Shown here piece by piece: positions 34,413-45,740 of a stretch of DNA of 64,000 nt. The stretch is taken from NCBI GenBank assembly GCA_010093705.1, contig MU006095.1, positions 1,417,842 through 1,481,841 on the forward strand, given 5' to 3'. Each line of letters starts with the position of its first letter. Position 1 is the first letter of the stretch. This stretch comes from Patellaria atrata CBS 101060 (taxonomy: Eukaryota > Ascomycota > Dothideomycetes > Patellariales > Patellariaceae). The translations under genes and the position numbers were made by a program. The notes under the pieces are model-generated. The model had not been told where the DNA came from, did no database searches, and saw only the letters and a list, made by a program, of their open reading frames with translations.

Positions 34413-35833
34413 CTACTTGCCTAGCTCTCCTAGTAATAAGGTCCGATCCGAGGACCCCGAAACAACTAATCGAAAGTGTCAGATAAGCCAGCTCGAACCA
34501 AGTCAAAACAATATAATATGACATTGACTTACTGATTGGTTCTTCACTAGGAGCAAACCGAACATCATTCACTGCACCCCTATGCCCTGGAAGTTTGTGG
34601 AGAATCTTCCCAGTGTTGGCCTGCCAAACAACTACACTCCGGTCTCCACTACCAGCTGCTATTTTCTGACCCTTCGGATCCCAACTCGCCCGTAAGAGAT
34701 TCTTTTCCATACCAGTAGGCGCGCCATCATATGTCTTGATATGCCTGTTAGCTGGAGCAAATGGCCGTATGTCCCACGTTCGTACGGTAGAATCGTGTGA
34801 ATTTGAAAGAAGAGTCTGTGAATCAGGTGACACCTCAAGAGATGTGACCGTATCAGTATGACCTAGAAGAGCGTATGCTACAGCTTGCTTTCGAAGATCC
34901 CAGACTTTAATGTCGTTGTCTATGCCGCCAGAGTAGAGTTCGTTCCCGGCTTCTGACAACGCTATTGCTGTAATCGGAAAATCCGTTTCTATGAAGTCAA
35001 TGGCCTGCTTCTGCCTTGGATCCCAAATCTTAATTGGGTATATGTTAGTATTTGGCCTTAAACCCTAATATCAAGTTGGGACTCCACGCTCTAGGCTGTA
35101 CATACCCCGATATAACAGTCGTCAGAGCCACTAACGACCATTTCTTCACCACGCCGACTGACATCCATACAGTTTATCACCTCCTCGTGCCCAATATGGC
35201 GCCTTATCCTAGACCCTGTTTCAAGATCCCAACTTGCCAACATCATATCTGAGGATGCGGAGAAGATGACTCTCGAATCTCTCGACCAATGTAGATCTAG
35301 GATTGCGCCCTTATGCCCACTCAATACCCCATAGTTTTCAATTTGTCCGTATGTGCGCCATAACACTAGCTTCATTAACTAAGAATTTTGGTAATCTGCA
35401 TAGGGACAAAACGTACTTATGGTCCGATCCATCGAACCTGAAGCAATGAATTGACCGGTAGGGTCGAAACGAGTCGCGAAAACTTCTCCAGTATGACCTA
35501 AGTAAGTAATGGTAAGTATGAAAGCGATCAAGCGTCTGTACAAGATAGCTCACCTATCAATTCCATAACCGGAGCTTGTAGCCCACTCGTGCGCGATACC
35601 TAGCAAGTAAACTCATATCAGCGACTGTACTCCTTCGAACGGTTTAGTTTTTAGCGCTGATTGCAGAGCGATGCTTGGATTCGGGGACATACAGTCTGGA
35701 TGAGCGCTCCATTCTGCGCCGTGCCGTTGACGACAGCGACAGACCTGTTCCCCAAGTTTGCATCCGACTTTTGCCTCTTCACCAGCTGTGACGAGCTGAA
35801 TGAATTGGAAGCAGGCCGTTTCTCGGATGACAT
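34413..35833 (-). CDS. U5 snRNP 40 kDa-type WD40 protein (SNRNP40/Spf38 homologue)
   Basis: Six exons on the minus strand: 35833-35693, 35599-35554, 35497-35417, 35365-35106, 35028-34533 and 34465-34413, giving 358 residues. It is a seven-blade WD40 propeller of the spliceosomal U5 particle, acting in nuclear pre-mRNA splicing. After a basic Ser-rich start (MSSEKRPASNSFSSSQLVKRQ) come the repeats. These include ELIGHTGEVFATRFDPTGQFIASGSMDRTIMLW, LSGHKGAILDLHWSRDS, HIGHEEVINCMDVSRRG, GIWDPRQKQAIDFIETDFPITAIALS, LLGHTDTVTSLEVSPD, TGMEKNLLRASWDPKG and LPGHRGAVNDVRF. The last exon adds SGSSDRTLLLGELGK, a family-typical end. Intron 4 has a perfect TACTAAC branch point. The conserved spacing leaves no doubt about the family. 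Confidence 0.93.
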
Positions 35834-36226
35834 TGAGACTGCTTCAAAAGCGTGCCTTAGGAAGTCGTATAGTGGGTGGGATGACGGTGGGTAAAATCCG
35901 AAAGTTACGGATAATGGATATTAGAGAATCGGCCAGTATCTATTCAGTCCAAGGCCCTATTTTTATCTGGCAAGGAAAGTTGACTCCAGAGCTATCAAAA
36001 ACACAAAAAAAGTTACAAGCCCATCAAACTGTCACCTCACTTTGAAATCAAGCGGGTAAACACCGGCGATTCTGTCTTCTCCGCGATGCTGTGGACTACC
36101 TAGCTTTACGGTACTCTCAGGATATTCTGTCGTCCAAACAATCGGTTCGCGGGATCTACGTTCGATTCGGAACAATTAGATTAGAATTTCTGCATCTCAA
36201 AAGCTGGGTATCTCCGCGCACTCTGG
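35834..36226. promoter_or_regulatory. Divergent promoter region, U5 WD40 gene / BET3
   Basis: 393 bp between two divergent start codons. No specific element is claimed. Confidence 0.45.
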
Positions 36227-37031
36227 ATGGCGTCCAACAAAGCCGCTCGATTGGGGGAAGAGTGAGCTCTTATTGTCCCATCGAGGAACTCAGTCAAGAC
36301 TAATCAATCCCAGGGTGTGGAAGTAAGTCTGCTGTCCGAGTTACACGATCCCGTAGCGTTGACAGCTTCTGACCGATTCCGAGGACTCGAGTCGACAAAG
36401 TCAATGCCGAGCTCGTCACTTTGACATATGGAACTATCGTCGCTCAGTTGTGTAAAGACTTCGATGGGAAATATATGGAGGTGAACAGGCAGCTGGATAA
36501 GATGGGTTATAATATAGGCCTTCGCCTTATAGAGGACTTTCTCGCCAAGTCAAATACGGGATCATGTGCAAGCTTCAGGGACACTGCTGAGATGATTTCT
36601 AAGGTATAAGAGCTTGAAAGCGAGTATGAGGGACACTGCTAAGGCTACTGTGCATAGGTGGGCTTTAAAATATTTCTCAATATCACGCCAACAGTCGCCA
36701 ACTGGTCCAGTGATAGCAAACAGTTCTCCTTGATCTTCGATGAGAATCCGCTGGCAGACTTTGTGGAATTACCAGACGATGGCCGGGCCCAGGATGAACT
36801 ATGGTATTCAAATATCCTTTGTGGAGTTCTACGAGGAGCCTTAGAGATGGTAAGTACATCAGTTATGTTATTGACCCATCAGAATAAATAGGTGCTAAGT
36901 TCTTATCATAGGTCGCAATGCAAGTCGAAGCTCACTTCATAAGCGATATATTGAGAGGCAACGATACAACAGAGATGCGAATCTCTCTTATTAGAAACAT
37001 CGATGATGAGATGCCCCCGGATGACGAATAG
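36227..37031 (+). CDS. BET3: TRAPP complex subunit BET3
   Basis: Five exons, 36227-36261, 36314-36322, 36384-36603, 36658-36849 and 36912-37031, give 191 residues, the usual Bet3 length. Bet3 is a core TRAPP subunit that tethers ER-derived vesicles at the Golgi and supports Ypt1/Rab1 exchange. Exon 2 is a 9-nt microexon (GGTGTGGAA) between good donors and acceptors; with it the start reads [25 protein letters not shown], in line with the family. Then come [34 protein letters not shown], a Cys at about residue 76 (the conserved acylated position), [55 protein letters not shown] and the acidic end. All blocks are intact. Confidence 0.93.
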
Positions 37032-38112
37032 AGATGCTTCAGCTCCTGAGAAGGGTACGTCCGGATTCAAACGTCCTGTCTTGTATCTTCGTCTTCCTCA
37101 CGTGAGGATATCCCGTAGACCATCATGCTCTCAGACAAAAACAACCTCCGACCCTTTAATATACCCCTATGAATGAATTCCTGAAGAATTTTCGTTGTAC
37201 TCGTATGGAATTAGGCGTATAGGAACTTCATAGCGACTGTATAATGACCATCTATATGGGCTCGGCGTCATGTGCAATCACATGTCATCTCCATCAGCGA
37301 AGCAGACTGAGATGATGTTAGCATATGATGAAATGAATTTAGTAATGCTAAATGCAACGATAAAAACCTTATTTCATTATAATAATACAATAAAGGTGTT
37401 GCAAAATATAAAGTCACGTGGGCAGATCAGACCAAACCTGAGATGCAGTGAGAGTCGAACAGAGAGCGACAAGCCCAGCGATTCCAGTCTTCCACCTCCA
37501 CTACTTTTGTACCGGACCAAAGAGAATTGAACTCATTCTTTTACCCTTCACACCCTTCTTCAATCCCACTCTCTTCCCATTATTATTTCCATTTCCAATA
37601 TTCCATTTCGCCATTTTACACCTTCGCGCCCGCTTGCCGTCCATTGTTCATCTCTAGCTCGTCTAGTAGGCACCGGGAGCGTTGTGCGCCTCACTGCCAA
37701 AGTCACCCACCTCAAAAAATCCTATCTGACCGTGATCTTTAGTCAAACGCACCACTCGTCGCTCTCCTGAGATTCATGACTTTAACTCATACTCCTCAAA
37801 ACGTCTAAAACATCGCTAAACGCGGAAATCGCATCGCTTTCCATCGGCCTGCTCCTTCTCGCTCGTGTTCCTAACTCCACTTCCATTCTGCGCAAACCCA
37901 CGTCTGGTCGCGCTTCCACTCATAGAATCCCACCGAAATACTCGGGCTTCCGTCAATGATTTGAACTTCATTCCTTGCAGTCTCATTGTCCAACTCGGGT
38001 ATCCGAAGATAGCGCCTCGCTCACCGCTTGTATCTATTTCCATCCCCCCCCTTCTGCTAAAGCGACATTTCCGTCCAATCTGCCTGCGGACTCATCGCCT
38101 ACCTATTGAAAT
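37032..38112. other. Intergenic and probable long leader of the SomA-like gene
   Basis: The right 600 bp are pyrimidine-rich (CT-rich runs at 37540-37660 and 37840-38060), typical of a fungal 5' leader. Two tiny ATG frames (37776-37808 and 37956-37964) lie before the main start. No longer ATG-initiated gene is supported. Confidence 0.5.
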
Positions 38113-40581
38113 ATGAATCCGCAAGTGAACATGGCTGGCATACCAGTGGCTGGAGGCCCCGTTGGTGGAACGCAACTGATGAATGCGGCCGGCCAGCGAG
38201 TCAGCGAGTTTGACAACCAGAAGCAGATGTTAAACACATACATCTACGACTATTTCCTCAAGAATAATTTATACGATTTGGCACGCAACCTTCAAAAGGA
38301 CGTCCCTGTCAAGCTAAAACCCAAACCTAGCCCAACAGGTCGAGATGTCAATGGTGTCAGCGATGGCATGGACACTGATACGAAGAACGAACATCCCGAT
38401 CTCCAAGTAGCTGATATTCCGTATTCTGGTGGAGACTCGTTCCTACACGACTGGTGGTGCCAATTCTGGGAGATGTATTCAGCACACAGAGGGAAGGCGA
38501 GACCGCCTGTACAGCAATATTTAAATCACACCCGGGTAAGATATCAGTGTCACGATGCAGTTGGCGGAATGCTTTGCTGACCGTTTGATGTAAAGAATCA
38601 GTCATCAGTGAGACAGACAGACCAACAGCGACTTATGAGCAATATGTTGAACAACAATCCACAAATGCAATATCAAATGATGCAGCAGAGAATGGCTGCC
38701 CAAGGAGGTATGGGAATGTCTGGCGAGCTCCAGAAGAGAGCTTTACAAAATCATCAGCAGAGAAATGCATCGTATGTATTTCGTCACCACGTTGAGGCTA
38801 ATGTTTCTTAGCTTTAGCTAATCAATCGCGTGTGTAGCAATCCTCAAGCAAACATGCAACAATTAAAGCAAGCACAAATGATGCAAACGAACATGCAAAG
38901 AGACGGTTCTGGCATGGACATGGGCGGGCAACGCCCACAATCTCCCGCCGGGGAGAACGCCCCTTCTCCGAAACGTCCACGCCTAGAAGGTAATGGGTTC
39001 AATAATCAGCAGATGGGACCTGCGGGTCGTGGTCAAGGCATGCAGCCGATGGGCAACGCCGTCTCGCAGGCGGGTGGGCAACAAATGATGATGCAGAACG
39101 GCATCAATACCAATGAGATGCCCCAACAACAGTTCAACGCGTTTCAAGCATCTACGCCCAATGTTCAGGCCAAATCTATAGAGGTATATTCTCAAAATCT
39201 ATTCACTCAACACAGATCAGCATTGAATAACCAAAATCTGGCAAAGGGAATGAACCCATCCGGCGTAAGTCAAGGCTCTCCGATGAACCAACAACTCGAC
39301 CCAGAATTGGCGCACGTTTTCTCCGGCAATCCGACTCGACCAATGATGCCTCAAGGGCCAGGAGGACAAACGCAAGGAAACCACGCTCTTCAGGATTATC
39401 AGATGCAATTGATGCTGCTCGAACAGCAGAACAAGAAGCGCTTGCTGATGGCTCGCCAGGAACAAGATAACTTGACTCATGGTCCCGGTACTGCCCCGGG
39501 GCAACCCGGTTTCCAAGCAATGTCTCCGTCAGGTAGTCGAGCCGGTCCTTCGCCCAATCCGAACGACCAGATGAAACGTGGAACCCCGAAGATGGGACAG
39601 ACCGGTTTACCAAACTCACCTCTACCCGATGGTTCAATGAATCAAAATCGCGGCTCGCCAGCACCGGCTTTCGACGGCCAGATGCCGGGTGGGATGCCAC
39701 CACAGGCTCAGTATTACCAGATGATCCGGCAACCACCCAGCTCTCACCCGCAGTTTAATGGCCAGATGAATCAACAGCAACAAATGGAAGCCATTGCTCG
39801 TAATGGTGGACGCATGCCTAACGGCTGGACTCCTCAAGGTGCTCAGATGATGGCCCCGAATCCAGGCCAACAGCAAGTTCCTATGGGTACCCCTCAGCAA
39901 CGCACCGCTATGCCTCCACCTCCACCTCCAGCGACTGCAACCGAAGTCGCTGCCCGGACTCAACCGTCCTCTCCTGCCCAACAGAACGCCGCACCACCCA
40001 CGCCTAGCCAAACGAACAAAGCAGCACCTAAAGGCAAGAAAGACAAACAAGACACGCGAAAGGTGGGATGCCATTTCTCCGAGCACATGCAAAGTACTGA
40101 TTCTGACCATAGAAGCCCCCAAAGAAAGGATCTACAACAACAGGTGCAACTCCCGCGTCGGAGGCTGAACCTCCGCCAACCCCTACACCTTCGACACCGA
40201 TCACGCCAATGCATCAAAACTCGTTCGCCCCTGCTCAAAAGAATGGTGTCCAACAGAATAACGTGCAGGCTCAATCACAGAACGCTACGAATGCACCAGC
40301 AGTGGCGCCCCAGTTGGATCCCACTTCGATGCCAAATTTCGGCGACCTAGGGTCTTCTGATGTGAGTTGAGTCTGGAATAAAGACTACCGCAGATAAGCT
40401 AATAGTTTCTCAGGCCAACCAATTTAGTCTGGACTTCGGCTCTTTAGATGGTCCGGATGTTCTTGAAAACTTTGACTTTGATTCCTTCCTTCATACCGGT
40501 GATGATGGCAACGGATTCCAGTTCGAAGGTGCCCTAAATTTCAGTGCTGATGGTGTCGAGGCTGGCTCCGGGGACGTATGA
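38113..40581 (+). CDS. somA: LisH-domain transcriptional regulator of the SomA/Som1/Flo8 type
   Basis: Five exons, 38113-38535, 38596-38771, 38838-40062, 40113-40361 and 40414-40581, give 746 residues. SomA (Flo8 family) is a nuclear regulator downstream of cAMP/PKA, controlling adhesion, development and virulence in filamentous fungi. The LisH motif lies at about residues 38-68 (MLNTYIYDYFLKNNLYDLARNL). It is followed by DSFLHDWWCQFWEMYSAHRG, a block shared with Flo8-type proteins. The long middle is Gln/Met/Asn/Pro-rich with a nuclear-type PKRPRLE, a helix MLLEQQNKKRLLMARQEQD and poly-Pro. The acidic C-terminus (SLDFGSLDGPDVLENFDFDSFL) looks like an activation domain. Exons 4 and 5 are needed for this tail. 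The frame that continues past the exon 3 donor turns into an unrelated Arg/Leu-rich sequence. Confidence 0.85.
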
Positions 40582-42311
40582 ATACCCTTATTTCGTTATC
40601 GTTTTTATATCCACCCCGGCCCTGGTTTCTCCCCTTTGTGCATTCATCCTTTCATTTTGGGTTCGCGCCTGTCTTTACCAGAGGTCATAGCGGGTTGAAT
40701 TTCTATATTTTGACACGGTGATTACGGCCGGCGCGGGGGTTATGGTCGGCGAATTATCAATGTGGAGTTGGTATCACGTCGTTCGGTTTGGACGTTTGGG
40801 TCTCGTTTTGGCTTCAGCTTTTGGGTCCTATCTACTCGCTATTTCAACTATGAAGTTCGATCATACGAGTTCTTTATTTCGTTTTTCCTGTAGCTATCTT
40901 TACTAGTATCATAGCTCACTCTAGGTTGAGCTTAAAAAGGATCTTCGACATATCTGTAAACGACCTACGGAACACTATGAGGCGCAAGGCGTGATTATCC
41001 TCGTTGTGTATAAAAAATCTACATTTTTGAGGACCACCGCCGCGTCAAGGGATTAGTTGGCGTGTGTTGAACCCAGATGCGTACTACACGAACAGTAAGA
41101 TATCCCTTTCACCATCAGTGATTAGTCCATATTTCCCTTGGATAATATCGAAATATTCTATGTGCAACGGGTAACTGACCTCTTTCTCGCCGTTAACACC
41201 TTTCTGTTACCCTACGTTATAAATCTAAAATACAAACTTGCTACAGAGTGTCTTAGGAATTTAATATGCGACCTGACTAAGTTGCAACATCCGATTATTT
41301 TGAAGGAAGTAGCCGACACTCAAGAGCACTTTTATACCTTAGATCAACGTGTATATTGCCCGAAAGTATACCTATTATACCCTGATCACCATTTATGCTG
41401 GAATTTTCTTTGGGGCAAATGACAGATAGTCTGCGAATAGACATTAAAAGCGTCATCAGCTTAACCGACGCTTTAATTCAGAAGCACTGGTCGAGTTGAC
41501 ATTGATCTCTGCTCCTCCCATTGTGGGCACTACCTTACTCAACCCAGGCTACTATTGCTGTACACGCACAGGTAGACAATGACTTAGATTACTGTTAGTT
41601 GTTCGTGACGTGTATCGTTCAACCGGTTGTACAGCCGAGAGTTGTTTGTGTACTCTCCTATTGTGATGTGATGTACGGCGAAATCCCGTCCTTCAGAAGC
41701 GGTAGTGAAGTCGATTAAAGGGTGAGATGATAAAGGGAGATAAAAATGATAATCAGCCCTGACACTAATCTACTGGATAACACTACTCTTAGCTTAATGT
41801 CTTAATGCCGAAAATTGTTGCTCAAACTCTTGAGCTATTCTACAGCTCCGCAGAGGCGAGCTGAATGCAATGAAGTATATCGTTCATTGTTTAACCTGAA
41901 CCAACTGCTCTAAAGGATCTTCGATGCCGAAGAATGTATGAAGAAAAGAAAGAAGTTTCATGTACATCGTAGGCTATCTTGACCGTATATTCCATATGAC
42001 GCCACAAATACCATAAAGTTTCCCGCCCAAACCAAAGGGGATAGGTATCCCTAGAAAATCAACGCCACGATAAGACGAGATGCTAGGAAGAAATGAACAC
42101 CAGAAAGCATGCGGTAAGGACGCCGATCCGTGATATGGAATAACCAAGAATTGAAAAGGGATGAACTTGAAAGAAACCTACTGAGACTCCTATATCGAGA
42201 ATTAACGAATGAAAATGGTAATGCGAACGTCATCAACGCTCAAAATGCGGGTATCCCTGGAATTGAAGAGGCCGTAGTAAAATAGCCAGAACATAAGAGT
42301 ATATACACCCT
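40582..42311. other. Convergent intergenic, 1.7 kb
   Basis: 3' space of the SomA-like gene (+) and of the basic low-complexity gene (-). Only short frames without features; I see nothing else. Confidence 0.5.
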
Positions 42312-43664
42312 TCAGCTGGATATGCCTAACCTTCTACTGACCCTCAGCAGTCTCGTCTTGAACCAAGCCATAAAGCCTAGCCAGTTACTCTGTGCAGATC
42401 GTTTGGCAGAAACATCTGTGTTTGTTCGTCGTCTGCTAGCGGGCCTACCGGTCGCCGTGGGTGCTGGAAGTGAGAGGTTATGAGTTTGCGTAAGGTTTGA
42501 ATACTCCTTTCCTGCGATTGGCGATGCTAGCATTTCCCTGGACACATTCCGAGACCTGAAACGAGGCTCTTCGGAGGCGCTAGATCTGCGTCGACGACGT
42601 CCATCCTGTCTTTCTCTTCTTCGGTCTTCCTTCTCCCGCTTCTTCATCTCTTCCTTTTCAGCTTTGCGGTCCTTGGCTTCTTCCTTTTCCCGATATGCGA
42701 TGCGTGCAGCTTGGATAGAAGCGGCACGAGACGAGGGGTTCACAGGCGAATCACGACCACGAATAAATCCGAACGTCTTGTCAATCGAAGTTCGTGTGCT
42801 CCCCGTTGCCGTATCGAAAGATCGGATCGTATCTTTCCGCGCCCGGCCAGCTGGTGGTGGTGGTGGTGGTAGTGGTGAAGAAAGGCTGGTTTGAGACTGG
42901 TTGCCAAATCGTAAGCTTGATGCAGTCCCGTTGCTCAGTAATTGGGTTCCAGTCGGTATCGAAGAGATTGAGCCTGACCTCCGCGCAGGATCAAACACAT
43001 GGGCTCTGTACCGAAATTCGTCATCAGACATGATATCATATTCCTCACCAGAATTCTCCGTTGCCACGATTGATGTTGGATACGACTTTGCCACAGGTGG
43101 GGTGTAAGGACGCGGAGTTTGTCGCATAGGATGAGTGTACGGACCGGAAGGACGTTGAGAAGCGGAACCTGTGGAGAATTGAGAGTTGTTGCTGGTTGAT
43201 CTGTTATGTCCGACACGCCCCCCGAGAGGAGAGAAAGTCACATCCGATGCAGAACGAGGGCTGTTGTAGTTATATTCATTTAGAATACGCAGGCCTGCAA
43301 GGCTTTCGTTTTCGGCAGCTGTACGAGAAAGATCGATAGTGTTATTATCCTTGTGGGACAGCTTACGGAGGTAAGGCTTGACCTTTATTGCCGATGGAGT
43401 TGCGTGGGCCGGTTGTGCATATTCCTGCCGTGGTTCTTCAGACATACTTTTCGGTGTTTCAGGTAGCTTATTATAGTCGAAGGGGCGATGATCCGAAGAC
43501 TGTGGACTTATAGATGCGGAGCCTCCGCGCTTATGTAGTCGACCATGTGTCGCAGGTATCCTCCCAGGCGTAGAGTCATTTACGGATGAACTCTGCGAGG
43601 TGACAAGAGATACGCTGTGAAGTGGAAACGAGGGCCGAGCGGTTGTATGCGTTTGAGCGGCCAT
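42312..43664 (-). CDS. Basic, low-complexity protein, function unknown
   Basis: A single exon of 450 residues starts at the first in-frame ATG (43664). The frame extends further upstream but has no ATG there. Most of the protein is Ser/Thr/Pro-rich and probably disordered, with a poly-Pro run (PLPPPPPPAGRARK, from a GGT repeat at about 42851-42868 on the plus strand). A highly charged Arg/Lys/Glu helix lies at about residues 325-370 (AYREKEEAKDRKAEKEEM then ERQDGRRRRRSS), likely a coiled coil or nuclear signal. The C-terminus ends in WLGFMAWFKTRLLRVSRRLG, a possible conserved amphipathic motif. I recognise no named family. An intron near the C-terminus cannot be excluded. Confidence 0.65.
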   Translation of the reverse strand: MAAQTHTTARPSFPLHSVSLVTSQSSSVNDSTPGRIPATHGRLHKRGGSASISPQSSDHRPFDYNKLPETPKSMSEEPRQEYAQPAHATPSAIKVKPYLRKLSHKDNNTIDLSRTAAENESLAGLRILNEYNYNSPRSASDVTFSPLGGRVGHNRSTSNNSQFSTGSASQRPSGPYTHPMRQTPRPYTPPVAKSYPTSIVATENSGEEYDIMSDDEFRYRAHVFDPARRSGSISSIPTGTQLLSNGTASSLRFGNQSQTSLSSPLPPPPPPAGRARKDTIRSFDTATGSTRTSIDKTFGFIRGRDSPVNPSSRAASIQAARIAYREKEEAKDRKAEKEEMKKREKEDRRRERQDGRRRRRSSASEEPRFRSRNVSREMLASPIAGKEYSNLTQTHNLSLPAPTATGRPASRRRTNTDVSAKRSAQSNWLGFMAWFKTRLLRVSRRLGISS

Positions 43665-45740
43665 GACTAGGCGTGAACCACTTGCCAGCGGTTGCAAGAC
43701 AAATATCACTACGGCATGGTGGCTGAACTGGACCTGGAGACTTTTGCTGTTGGGCTCTCCTGAACGAGCAAGCAGTCAAAGAGGGATATAAGCGTGCGTG
43801 TACTTCAAAGCCTCGTGAGATGGCGAATTCGCTGCTGTCTCGACGAACGCGACGCTTGGAGCAGTGGAAGAGAAAGGTTCGAGGGTTCGTTATCGGGTCG
43901 ACAAGTACTGTAGGTTTATGGTGTTCCACGACGCCGGCTTGGCCCTCGATCTCTAAGCCTCGATATAAAAACGGTACGAATCTGGACGAATCACGAGAGG
44001 ATCGTTGAGCCAGATGTCAACAAGAATTGAAGATATATGCATAAGTGGTATGCGATGGGAAGGGATAGATGTAGGGGAAGAGTGAAGGTAGGAGAATAGA
44101 GGAGTAGAAGAGTTGGGAATGTTCAAGTTTGTCGTGTAGAAAAGGGAAGGTACGTCCGTATCTTGTGGCTACCACGGACTAGACTTTGGTAGTTCCTGCC
44201 CCGTTCAGGTGCGCAGGTGGGGTCAAGGTACTTTCCACCGTACTGTACGGTACTATAAACTACGGTACCTTCCATTTTGTACTTTGTATCCGTACTCCCG
44301 TCTCTAGATCACGATTCACGTCCAGTTAACCCTTAACTGACCTGATCGGTAGATTCATCGGATGGATGTTAAGGTACGGGCTGTAGTAACTGTACAAGTA
44401 CAAATAATACAAAAGGTACCTTAAGCTACCCGACACCTTACGATGGTACCATAGCCTATCTGCTTTATGGAACACCCAAACACTCCCTATGCCTGAAACA
44501 TTCCACAAGCCCGCAAACAATTCCAAGAATCACTCAAATACAGAACCTCCAATCATTCTTCACTCACATCAACCTTTTAGAAGCCACAATTCAACCGAAA
44601 ACTTACATGCGAGAAAAGGTAGTCTTGTCCTGTGCACTTTGTACTCCATAAGTTAGCTGAGACAAACCGTAACAACAAGGCAGCTGGTTTTACCTTTTAA
44701 GCTCTCTCGTCACTAAAGTGTCGTGCGAATACCTCAAGTTATGTTTACGCCGGTTTCCAAGTATGAGATAAGTGTCCTGGAGGCGTGTACGGAGAACTGA
44801 ATTCAGAAAAAAGTTGTGGATTATCTACGCACAGCGACTTCGGAGAGGAGGGATAGGGGGAAAGTCTTACCTCGACGCCTCCATCATATCCTATTCAATC
44901 AATACTGCAGTTAGTACTGAGGTATATGAAGAGTGATTGTCCCTTTCTGATTTATCATCATGTTTCCGCCGGTATATCGAAACACTCGTAGCCGCTCACT
45001 GTCGTGGACGTCTACAGTTGAGTTGAAGGGATTCTTCAATAAAATAGAATGTAAAAGAATATGCGGACGACTTATGAGAGATGAATACCATAAACTATGA
45101 AACCCACATACGCCATTATTGACCTGTACACATTTCGCGCTTCTTCTGAACGATAGTCTCATCATCACGTACTAGTTCTGGCTATGAGTACCCGTGGATG
45201 TACTGTACCTTGTCTTCTTGTGAGCGTCTGTAGAAGTGACCAAGCGTATTCTTCGCAAAAGCTGCGACAGAGAGAATAATGAGTGAATGTTCCGAATGAA
45301 GATGAAAGATGAGGTTGAAAAGAAGAGGATTGATGGGATGCTACATTTGACTTGGCGTTAGGACTCCTTGGCTGAACGATGGTCAAGGGCACGCCTTGCT
45401 CACTCCCAACTTCAAAAGTCCAAACTCCGAATCAAAATATCGAAATCATCATTATCTACCCTTTTCATACCATCACCTTTACATCGCGTCGCGCTGAATA
45501 CTATCACTTCATTTGTGTCGCCTAGTCCACGGTAGGTTCTCTCTTTCATTTACCTTGCCTTTCTTTGTCACAAGGCGTTCCCTTTCCCTATTTGTCCTCG
45601 ACACTGACACTGATCGAAGATATCATCACAGATAACATCACACTGCTTGATCCGCAGTCGTTTCTCGGATGGACCTAGCGCGCATTCACCTTTCGGATTC
45701 TTAGTCAGTCGTTGACTTTGGCCGAGCCCTCTTCTCCATC
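43665..45740. other. Divergent intergenic, 2.1 kb
   Basis: Shared upstream space for the basic protein gene (-) and NUP2 (+). It holds a GTAC-rich patch (about 44235-44290) and pyrimidine-rich leader sequence before NUP2. No ORF shows family features. Confidence 0.5.

Noticed and set aside
37420-37500. Possible tRNA on the minus strand (a GTTCGACTC T-loop-like word)
   Set aside because: No matching T stem, anticodon arm or acceptor stem could be paired.
39203-39736. 177-codon antisense frame inside the SomA-like gene
   Set aside because: Shadow of the Gln/Met-rich coding frame, with no family features.
41138-41422. 94-codon frame in the SomA/basic-gene intergenic region
   Set aside because: It lacks an ATG start and any domain; composition is AT-rich as in the flanks.
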